In this document: positions 57,098 to 64,000 of the stretch, one piece after another
Layout: each line of letters opens with the position of its first letter
Position numbering within the stretch: the stretch's first letter is position 1
NCBI GenBank assembly: GCA_028709785.1
Contig: JAQUTK010000005.1
Location: 1 to 64,000, forward strand
DNA length: 64,000 nt
Direction of reading: 5' to 3'
DNA from: Bacteroidales bacterium
Lineage (GTDB): Bacteria > Bacteroidota > Bacteroidia > Bacteroidales > JAQUTK01
The notes under the pieces: generated by a model
Seen by the model: only the letters and a program-made list of their open reading frames with translations
What the model was told of the DNA's origin: nothing
Databases searched by the model: none
Translations under genes and position numbers: made by a program

Positions 57098-59860
57098 TTA
57101 TTTACCAACGACTATGATCCGTTGTATCTGAGATTGCTTACCGTTATTCATTTTCACAAGATAGATACCATTGTTCAAGCTAACAGGTATTTGCAACTCA
57201 GGTTCATAAACAACCTGTTTTTTGAGTAGAGTTTTTCCTGCCATATCCATAATCTCAATCTCATTGTATTGAAAATCTGCTGAACGAATGACCATCTCGG
57301 TTGAAACCGGATTAGGATAAATCGTTATGTTAGCTGCATTTACCTCTTCAATGCCCACCAAACTAGTTACAAGCATGTAGTTTAAGTTAAACCCACCTTT
57401 TGTCACTACTACTTTAAAATAGTGTCGTCCGGTTGGGATCGTAATTGGTTTCTGAACAGACTGCCATACCTGATAGTTGGTTGTATTTGGAACTGCAATC
57501 GAACCAATTTTCACATTATCTATATAATAATCAAGGCTGGTTCCATCAGAAGGTGTTGCTACCCGAAAAGCAATATCATAGGTAGTCGTCGAACCGGGGT
57601 TGTCGATGGCATATTCCATCCAATCTCCGGTATCAATCCAACCCACATTCAATCCACCTCCGGTATCCTGACAATTTTCTGTTTGCACACCTGATTGCAT
57701 GGCATATTTTTCGGCCTCAACTTTACCGGGAATCCGGTTCCACGTCGGAGCTAGCAGAGGATTTTCAAGCTTATAGTTGGTGAAAGCTTCGAGTGGTCCC
57801 AAATCTGTAGCAGTCACAGTACCGGGTATATAACGAACCTTTACACTATCTCCATAATGCACACTATTCAGCAAAGAGAATTTGAGTGTTTTGTTTAATA
57901 CAAAGAAATCTTTGAAAGGAACACTCTTTCCATTAACTCTGATAATAAAACGACTTGCCTGACCAATTGCTATAGCCAATGGTTTAGAGCATTCCAATGA
58001 AACGGAAAAACCATCCGATGCGATTTTTCCGGATACAATCTGCACCGGTAAACCGATCGATTTATTGGTTACAGCGCGATCTGTAAATGCATTCATCAAA
58101 CCATTGTCTGACGAACCGAAGTCGCTGCCTGTATAGGTAAGCTTAAGATCGTAATCTGCAAATACCGTATCTTTCAATGAGAAGGCCAATAAGGTGGAAT
58201 CATTATTGAAGTATGAAACTTCATTTATTTGAATACTACTCGTTTCATTGAAGGTAGCACTGAGCGCGAAAGCGGACAGATCAGAAGGAAGCTTCATCTT
58301 CTTATTGAATTGTGCCAGAAGAAGAGATCCGTTTTCATCTGTAGAAAGAGTAACCATTTCTGGCACAGATCCTATCATCTGATTACCTACCATAGTATTA
58401 GTTACTTTATCCAACGCTTTATCGTACACGGAAACGACATTGCCATCGCTGTAAGAGAGGGCGATGCGGTTCGAATTCGTAAGAGCGTTCTGAAGATTGA
58501 TAATCAGTTTATTGATTGTATCACCGATTACCACGTTCTCAATACTTGCAGCCTGATCATCAACAGTTACCGAGAACCCTTCAAAATGAACAGAATCGTT
58601 GATCGGATGGTTAAATACCACCTGTATCTGTTTGGGGTTGCTTTCGAATACGGATGCATAGCGTAGGTAAGGTGTGCCATCATCCGGACCTTGAGAAGCG
58701 TAGGATGGTTGCCATTGGAAATAGGACTGAGCACCTTCGCGCGGACTCAAATAGCAACTCTTCGGGCGGCTCTTGGTCAGGTTTTCCAAAAGGTCACCAA
58801 TAAAGCCTACAATATAGGAAACATTGCCCTGATTGTCCATGGCCTTTTTAATGGCATTTCCAAACACTGCAGATTTTCCATTCACCAGGTTCATTGGATC
58901 ACTCGGATAGGGTGTCCAGAATAGTTCGGTAATAATCATCGGCCAACGGTCTGCCGCCGGTTTGTATTGTTTGTTCCACAAATCCTGCACCTTTGTAGCA
59001 TTGTCAAACACACCACCATAGGCTGGATAATAATGCGCTGCCACACCTATATTTGTTCCGGAGAAAGGAAACTCCACCCATTGGTGAGGTGTGCCCTGCC
59101 ACTCAAGTGTAGGCACCCATATTACGTTATTGGCACCGTTATCACGAATCACGTCAATGATCGGTTGAAGCCAGTCTCTAAAAGCTTTATAGTACTTTGA
59201 TTGGTGATTTCCCCAATCACCTGCTCCAAAACTGGATTCAATGGTAACCGGTTCGTTCATCAGCTCAAACATGATATTATCGGCATTCTTCACACCCGGA
59301 GCATTGGATACCCTCTTCCAGAAAGTAAGGAAGCGTTGCTGGCATTTTTGAGTTAGGTTCTCGTTCGGAACAGTCATGGGTCCGGTGGCACTCAATACAA
59401 GATAGAGCCCGCGGGTACTCAGAAACTTGGCGTATGGAACAATAAAATTGCTGATCCATGCATCAAATTGAGTCGTGTCAATCAGTCCGGCCTGGTTGGT
59501 CCAACCACCTACCGCATCCGTATTCATACGCACGAAACTGGTGTACCAGCCGTGTGTCTGATTGTATTTCGGAGTGGTATCGGTCATGAGGGTAGCCACT
59601 TCTTTCAAATAGGTCATAAATCCGTTAATATTGCTGGGATCTTTCCAGTTGCTGGGGTCGCTGTACCATTTTCCTTCTCCATTAAACCAGTTTGATGTAG
59701 GTTGCATCCATCCGTGAAGCAAGACTTCCTTTCCAGTAGGGTCTTTGAGTTTGTTTCCTTCAACGTGCAAAGGAGGAGTTGGCATACCCTTCCACGCAAA
59801 CAATTCAAAGGGAGAACTTAATACGCATACAAGAAGTAATAACTTCAATAGTTTGATCAT
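57098..59860 (-). CDS. Multidomain GH5-like enzyme with CBM6 and T9SS sorting domain
   Basis: The product is 920 residues from the ATG at 59860. After the signal peptide comes a GH5-type barrel (about 30-385) with the acid/base E203 in FELMNEPV and nucleophile E312 in IITELFW; HVEGNKLKDPTGKEVLLHG is the usual GH5 opening. SwmB-like modules (about 400-705), CBM6 (about 715-840: KVEAEKYAMQ, GLNVGWIDTGDWMEYA) and a T9SS type A domain (about 845-920: ITIYPNPVSTEM, GIYLVKMN) complete it. It probably cleaves a beta-1,4 backbone such as xylan, mannan or glucan at the cell surface. GH5 subfamily is not determined. Confidence 0.88.
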   Translation of the reverse strand: MIKLLKLLLLVCVLSSPFELFAWKGMPTPPLHVEGNKLKDPTGKEVLLHGWMQPTSNWFNGEGKWYSDPSNWKDPSNINGFMTYLKEVATLMTDTTPKYNQTHGWYTSFVRMNTDAVGGWTNQAGLIDTTQFDAWISNFIVPYAKFLSTRGLYLVLSATGPMTVPNENLTQKCQQRFLTFWKRVSNAPGVKNADNIMFELMNEPVTIESSFGAGDWGNHQSKYYKAFRDWLQPIIDVIRDNGANNVIWVPTLEWQGTPHQWVEFPFSGTNIGVAAHYYPAYGGVFDNATKVQDLWNKQYKPAADRWPMIITELFWTPYPSDPMNLVNGKSAVFGNAIKKAMDNQGNVSYIVGFIGDLLENLTKSRPKSCYLSPREGAQSYFQWQPSYASQGPDDGTPYLRYASVFESNPKQIQVVFNHPINDSVHFEGFSVTVDDQAASIENVVIGDTINKLIINLQNALTNSNRIALSYSDGNVVSVYDKALDKVTNTMVGNQMIGSVPEMVTLSTDENGSLLLAQFNKKMKLPSDLSAFALSATFNETSSIQINEVSYFNNDSTLLAFSLKDTVFADYDLKLTYTGSDFGSSDNGLMNAFTDRAVTNKSIGLPVQIVSGKIASDGFSVSLECSKPLAIAIGQASRFIIRVNGKSVPFKDFFVLNKTLKFSLLNSVHYGDSVKVRYIPGTVTATDLGPLEAFTNYKLENPLLAPTWNRIPGKVEAEKYAMQSGVQTENCQDTGGGLNVGWIDTGDWMEYAIDNPGSTTTYDIAFRVATPSDGTSLDYYIDNVKIGSIAVPNTTNYQVWQSVQKPITIPTGRHYFKVVVTKGGFNLNYMLVTSLVGIEEVNAANITIYPNPVSTEMVIRSADFQYNEIEIMDMAGKTLLKKQVVYEPELQIPVSLNNGIYLVKMNNGKQSQIQRIIVVGK

Positions 59861-59901
59861 AGTTGTAAATCTTTTAATTTGGAACACTATAGAAATTTGT
59901 T

Positions 59902-61944
59902 TTATTTTTTAGGTATGAATTTATACAAGAGTACTCCGTGAGCCGGAACTTCAATGTCAAGCTGATCGTTAGCAGTATCCATGCTCTTTATGTCTTTCTG
60001 TCTCCAGAGATCACGGACTGTATTTTGTCCGGTAATACCCAGTTTGGCGAATTCATTGTACGACATATTTACAAGTTCGATGCCAAAGTTACAAAAGCCC
60101 ACTGCTTTGCTACCGTCTTCAAGTTCCTTGACATAAATACGTAAATCGCCGATGGTATGCACACAGGTTGCTTCCTTGCCAAGCGGATCCTGATTGATCT
60201 CAATCACTTCATCGTTCGTGAGTAAGTTTAAGGTGAACTCATCCAGCTTTTCCATGTCGCAACCGATCAGAAGCGGTGCAGAGAAAAGACTCCAGAGACT
60301 GATGTGCAGATACTGTTCGTCGGGTTTAAGACGGCTTGGATGTGGATTACCCCACCCTACTGTACCAACAACCAACATATCCGGATCGTTCCAGTTGCCC
60401 GGTTTGGCATAAGGAGCAGACTTTTCCTGATCCAATGCGATATTCTTCACACTCACCCAGGTATCGTTGATATCATTTGTTGTACGCCAGCAGTTACCAT
60501 TGACCGAACCGCCCCATTTCCATACATCAGACATACCGTATTGGCACACGCTAAACACGATATCGCGGGGCTGACTGCGAAGCAGTTCGCCCATCACTTT
60601 AAATGGTTTCATCGCTGTATTCAATTCGCCACCACCGTTGTACGACAAAGACGATACTTTATACGGATCATTATCTTTCAATCCATTGATAACATTACCA
60701 TAGCTGCACCAGTCATATTTCAAATAGTCAAATCCCCATTTGGCATAACTCTCGGCATCCTGCTTTTCGTAGCCATAGCTACCGGCACAACCACCACAGG
60801 TCCACGGGCCGGGACTTGAATAAAGTCCTATTTTTAAGCCCAGATTATGCACATAATCAGCAAGAGGTTTCATATCCACAAAACGAGAGTTGGGAATGAT
60901 ATAGCCAGCTTCGTCGCGCAATTTTCCACGTAAGGTCTCATCTTTTGAATCACGGTGATTCTCCCAGAAATCGTCAATATTGATGTAAGTCCAGCCATGA
61001 TTGATCAATCCGCTCTTAACCATCGCATCAGCAGCCCGTTTGACTTTATCAGCCGACACTTCATTGGCAAAACAGTTCCAGCTGTTCCATCCCATCGGCG
61101 GTGTAAGCGCAATCTGGTCGCCACAGACGATCCGCAATGTTTTCTCCGCTTTTCCTTTTGCGTTCTTTGCACCCAGGGATACAATGTATGTTCCGGCTTT
61201 GGCAATCTTACCGGTGATAACTCCTGTTTTAGAATCAATCTTTAACCCTTTTGGCAATCCTTTCGCTGTAAACTTCATGGGACGATCGCCTGTGGTAGCT
61301 ACAAGAAATTGAAATGGAGAGCCAGGACGAACGCCAAACACCTTTGCTGTGTTGATTCTTGGTGTAGCTGCAGCAGGAGGCGTAAGAATATATTTATCAC
61401 TGGAAATAGGATTGTATGTCTTGAGAGAAGTTTCACCTGTCGTCTCAAATTTAGCATTTACCCAATCTACGTGATCATAATAGTTGCCGTTACCGCCATC
61501 GTTCACCAGCAATTCAAGCTTCTTCACTCCGACAAGCGATACTGAGCAAGTTCTGGCAGTATCGTTGGATCGCATCACGCCACTGGACCAAAGTTTTTTA
61601 TTATCACCCATTACGACAAACTCAGCAGCAGGATTACGGCCGATAACCTCATCATCAATACCAACCTGCGCAGTAAACGAGGTTGCTTTCCCTTCCAACA
61701 AAATCAGCAGCGAACTCACAGAATGTGTACCAAAGCCACGTTCGTACGTTTTTCCTGCGATTGTCAATACCCTTCTATCTACCGTTTTGTTTTTCATCGG
61801 CATACCACTACCTTGTGTGGCGTTACTGAGATCCAATTGATCTAGCCATACTGTTTGAGCTGACGCACGATTCATTCCGATCGTACTGCAAGCAAGAAAA
61901 AGACCTAAAAGGGTCAACATCTTCATTTTGAGTGCTACTTTCAT
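59902..61944 (-). CDS. GH27 alpha-galactosidase with N-terminal NPCBM and Ig-like domain
   Basis: The 680-residue secreted enzyme has a signal peptide to about residue 30. NPCBM (about 31-170: ERGFGTHSVSSLLILLEG), a putative Ig domain (about 195-275: GLPKGLKIDSKTGVITGKI), then the GH27 barrel from TPPMGWNSWNCF (281-292). The nucleophile is D411 in YLKYDWCSYG and the acid/base is near D491 in WRTTNDINDTW. A C-terminal beta-sandwich ends at AHGVLLYKF. The order of NPCBM and barrel is reversed relative to the other GH27 at 46604, so they are not a recent duplication. Confidence 0.94.
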   Translation of the reverse strand: MKVALKMKMLTLLGLFLACSTIGMNRASAQTVWLDQLDLSNATQGSGMPMKNKTVDRRVLTIAGKTYERGFGTHSVSSLLILLEGKATSFTAQVGIDDEVIGRNPAAEFVVMGDNKKLWSSGVMRSNDTARTCSVSLVGVKKLELLVNDGGNGNYYDHVDWVNAKFETTGETSLKTYNPISSDKYILTPPAAATPRINTAKVFGVRPGSPFQFLVATTGDRPMKFTAKGLPKGLKIDSKTGVITGKIAKAGTYIVSLGAKNAKGKAEKTLRIVCGDQIALTPPMGWNSWNCFANEVSADKVKRAADAMVKSGLINHGWTYINIDDFWENHRDSKDETLRGKLRDEAGYIIPNSRFVDMKPLADYVHNLGLKIGLYSSPGPWTCGGCAGSYGYEKQDAESYAKWGFDYLKYDWCSYGNVINGLKDNDPYKVSSLSYNGGGELNTAMKPFKVMGELLRSQPRDIVFSVCQYGMSDVWKWGGSVNGNCWRTTNDINDTWVSVKNIALDQEKSAPYAKPGNWNDPDMLVVGTVGWGNPHPSRLKPDEQYLHISLWSLFSAPLLIGCDMEKLDEFTLNLLTNDEVIEINQDPLGKEATCVHTIGDLRIYVKELEDGSKAVGFCNFGIELVNMSYNEFAKLGITGQNTVRDLWRQKDIKSMDTANDQLDIEVPAHGVLLYKFIPKK

Positions 61945-62015
61945 TCTATTGAGAGTTTAATAATTAATTTTCTAATATGCTTTATTTTGTGTGCCGTATA
62001 GGATTACCGATCGTT

Positions 62016-63422
62016 TTATTTTGCCAGAAAGCTCCACCAGTCAAAGAGGAACAAATCTTTTTCGCCTCTGAAGACAAAGTATACATCGTGCACACCTTTC
62101 GTATTTGTAACCGGAGCCTGTATCTTTTTCCAAATGTCACCTTCACCGGAGGTATTGATCTGAACAGTTCCTATGGTTGGTCCGTCTATCTTGTCAATAT
62201 GGATCTCCATCTTTCCACCGTATAAAGAGGCAACGCCCACTTCAACCGAAGCGGCTCCCTTGGAAAAATCAACACCTTGTACCTGGATATAATCTCCATT
62301 ATGAATAGACGAAACAAACAATCTGTCTGCCATCTTTTTGCCTTTATCCCATGCCACGTTTCTCTCCCACTCTGTGGCTGCTTGTGTTTTAACCCCTTCG
62401 CTGAAAGCCATGGTCTCCGCTTCATTTTGAACGTAAGGATTTAAAGTACCGATTTGTGAGGCTCCCTTTGTGGACCACCAGGGAAGTTTCTGAATGCTAC
62501 CATCCTCGTTAAATTTCATTTGTTCAACGCAGATAGAACGTCTTTCATAGTGTTTTGAGAGAGTCTGCTTCTGAATGGCATAATTAAAACCAAACACATA
62601 CCAATTTCCTTTGTATTCAATGACTCCCGGATGATTTCCCGATGATCTTTGGTCTGGATCCATGATGGTACCCATACATTTCCAGGGACCTTCAGGAGTA
62701 ACGCTCATGGCATATCCAATGCCTTCGGGGCAACAACGGGATGCCCATGACAGATAGTAATGATTTTTTCTCTTAAACAACCACGGGCCTTCCGTGTAGG
62801 ATGCTTCCGGAGCGGTACCTGTAAAGTCTATGGATGCTACTTTGATTTCACCTGAAAGAGAAATCATGTCTTCATTCAATTTCGAAAAATAACAGGGACC
62901 ATTTCCTCCCCAGTATAAATAAGCCTGTCCGTCATCATCAATGAATACAGAGGGATCATAGTCGCTTGGATTGCTGCGGGATACTAAAGGTTTGCCCAAC
63001 GGATCAGTAAACGGGCCATAGGGAGTGTTGGCAACAGCCACTCCGATTGCCATCTTTCCCTTGTAAATAGTAGGACAATAGAAATAGAATTTACCGTTTC
63101 TGGCTATACACTGGGGTGCCCATGCACTATGTCCATCGGCCCAGGCGAATGTCTTGAATGGTTCTTTTACTCCGGCAACGATACCATGATCGGTCCAATT
63201 GACCATATCGGTGGAGGTGTAAAGCATCCAGTTAAACATTTCAAAGCCGAAGGCAGTGTCCTCATCGTGACTGGTATATAAAAAGACTGTGTCATTGTAC
63301 ACCATGGGTGCCGGATCGGCGGTGTATTTGGTTTGGATGATGGGATTGTGAGCATGTGCCACAAAAGACATACCTGACACAATCGTCAAAAAGGAGGCTA
63401 CAATAATTACTTTCGCTTTCAT
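62016..63422 (-). CDS. GH43 enzyme with C-terminal CBM6, first gene of the right operon
   Basis: The 468-residue secreted protein has a signal peptide ending VAHAH. GH43 residues D36 (TADPAPMV), D156 (DYDPSVFIDDDG) and E211 (YTEGPWLFKR) are present. CBM6 runs from about 335 (VQNEAETMAF) to LFDWWSF. It heads nine minus-strand genes with gaps no longer than about 104 bases and a -7 box 30 bases upstream. Probable arabinofuranosidase or xylosidase. Confidence 0.92.
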   Translation of the reverse strand: MKAKVIIVASFLTIVSGMSFVAHAHNPIIQTKYTADPAPMVYNDTVFLYTSHDEDTAFGFEMFNWMLYTSTDMVNWTDHGIVAGVKEPFKTFAWADGHSAWAPQCIARNGKFYFYCPTIYKGKMAIGVAVANTPYGPFTDPLGKPLVSRSNPSDYDPSVFIDDDGQAYLYWGGNGPCYFSKLNEDMISLSGEIKVASIDFTGTAPEASYTEGPWLFKRKNHYYLSWASRCCPEGIGYAMSVTPEGPWKCMGTIMDPDQRSSGNHPGVIEYKGNWYVFGFNYAIQKQTLSKHYERRSICVEQMKFNEDGSIQKLPWWSTKGASQIGTLNPYVQNEAETMAFSEGVKTQAATEWERNVAWDKGKKMADRLFVSSIHNGDYIQVQGVDFSKGAASVEVGVASLYGGKMEIHIDKIDGPTIGTVQINTSGEGDIWKKIQAPVTNTKGVHDVYFVFRGEKDLFLFDWWSFLAK

Positions 63423-63451
63423 GACATATAAATTAAGAATTTATTCATCGC

Positions 63452-63459
63452 CAAAGGTA
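63452..63459 (-). promoter_or_regulatory. Candidate -7 box (TACCTTTG on the minus strand) for the right operon
   Basis: Plus-strand CAAAGGTA, 30 bases before the GH43 ATG at 63422. No terminator interrupts the next eight genes apart from the hairpin at 53138. Confidence 0.5.
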
Positions 63460-63580
63460 AAGCATCTGCATACAGTAGAAAAAAAAGGATGTAACAAAAA
63501 CTTTCTCTCCTGTTACATGAATAACAATATATTTAATTATATCCAAGATAAGAGTGTGTTAAAGCCTCAACCTGCATGCA

Positions 63581-63618
63581 AAAATGAAAAGGGCCTGTCA
63601 GTTTATTGACAGGCCCTT
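63581..63618 (-). terminator. Terminator of the beta-galactosidase gene
   Basis: Perfect 12-bp stem: AAGGGCCTGTCA (63589-63600) with TGACAGGCCCTT (63607-63618), loop GTTTAT. In the minus direction it is followed by TTTTCATTTTT. It lies 24 bases after the stop of the fragment at 63642. Confidence 0.92.
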
Positions 63619-63641
63619 GACCAACATACAATCTTTGTATT

Positions 63642-64000
63642 TTAGTTATTCAGTTGGAAGGTATAACTGAATTGAGTTGGTTTGGCATATACCATGTAAG
63701 GTTCAAGAGGTCTTGGTCCGCATCCATTGGATCCGACACCCAAGGTGAGGTGACTTACACAAAGAACAGTCTTGTTGCTTTGCGGAAGATCAATGCGATA
63801 TTCCGGGACTTCCAATTCCTCGTCACTGTATGGAAGAGCAGAAACTTGCAGCGGAGTGCCATTGCTCATGACAGTCAAACCTGTACCCGATGCATTCTTC
63901 ACACTCGCCCACTTCACATCTTCATGATTACCACATTCCATCGGTTTCTCATAAGGAGTTTGTTGCTCTTTGACAGAGCTGGAATAGAGTCCGATATCCA
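63642..64000 (-). CDS. C-terminal end of a LacZ-type GH2 beta-galactosidase (cut by window edge)
   Basis: The last 119 codons are visible; the gene continues beyond the window. LGLYSSS-type opening (DIGLYSSSV), YEKPMECGNHEDVKWA and LTLGVGSNGCGPRPLEPY are the signature of the small-chain domain 5 of long beta-galactosidases. It is separated from the right operon by a strong terminator and a promoter, so it belongs to another transcript. The active-site domain is not in view. Confidence 0.9.
   Translation of the reverse strand, partial: DIGLYSSSVKEQQTPYEKPMECGNHEDVKWASVKNASGTGLTVMSNGTPLQVSALPYSDEELEVPEYRIDLPQSNKTVLCVSHLTLGVGSNGCGPRPLEPYMVYAKPTQFSYTFQLNN

Noticed and set aside
1-64000. tRNA, rRNA or riboswitch genes
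   Set aside because: No cloverleaf with a conserved TTCGA-type arm, rRNA core or known aptamer core was seen in the intergenic gaps; a tRNAscan or Infernal run would settle this.

Overview
The window looks like a chromosome segment of a carbohydrate-degrading member of the Bacteroidales (Bacteroidota). Evidence: promoter-like TAnnTTTG boxes instead of sigma70 boxes and few Shine-Dalgarno sites; the gene order dnaN / DnaQ-like exonuclease / coaBC / DUF4835 / recN; TonB-receptor-type outer-membrane proteins; large glycosidase operons; and two enzymes ending in type IX secretion (T9SS) sorting domains. A gene with the domain order of the T9SS lipoprotein PorE is also present. T9SS cargo argues against typical gut Bacteroides and fits Paludibacter- or Dysgonomonas-like free-living or plant-degrading lineages, but the genus is not determined.

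Layout. (1) 1-5650: AT-rich accessory region, plus strand. It holds a helix-turn-helix/coiled-coil protein with its own terminator, a TIR-domain protein, a Shedu (DUF4263) nuclease and a NACHT/STAND-like P-loop NTPase. I read it as an anti-phage defence island. (2) 5809-8181: an outer-membrane beta-barrel receptor gene broken by one in-frame TGA. (3) 8321-25578: mostly plus-strand housekeeping genes of higher GC. A secreted clan GH-A-like glycosidase comes first, then an AmgK-like kinase / RapZ C-terminal domain / MurU-like uridylyltransferase trio (amino-sugar or cell-wall recycling), nadE, the dnaN-exonuclease-coaBC-DUF4835-recN operon, a minus-strand Smr protein, queA, a PorE-like lipoprotein, and thyA-folA. 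(4) 25600-27950: a GH29 alpha-L-fucosidase gene bracketed by hairpins that share a 16-base palindromic core. (5) 27960-64000: everything is on the minus strand, in two long glycan-degradation operons plus the 3' end of a further beta-galactosidase gene.

The left glycan operon (transcribed 46376 to 27960) encodes GH2, a membrane-anchored DUF362 protein, two PQQ-like beta-propellers, GH28, two GH76, GH92, aldose 1-epimerase, GH32 and an unrecognised large secreted protein. The right operon (63422 to 46604) encodes five GH43 enzymes (four with CBM6), two GH27 alpha-galactosidases of different architecture, a GH5 enzyme and a CE1/PHB-depolymerase-like esterase. The GH5 and esterase share a duplicated modular tail ending in a T9SS signal. 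The operons end in clear hairpin terminators at about 46562-46596 and 27847-27920. No susC/susD pair and no hybrid two-component regulator is visible in the window, so uptake and control genes for these enzymes must lie outside it or be unlinked.

Best candidates for something new are the TIR + Shedu + NTPase cluster, the AmgK-RapZ(C)-MurU arrangement, the unrecognised secreted protein at 27960-30137, the DUF362/beta-propeller block inside a glycosidase operon, a dyad overlapping the DUF362 promoter, and an unusually long hairpin between two GH43 genes.
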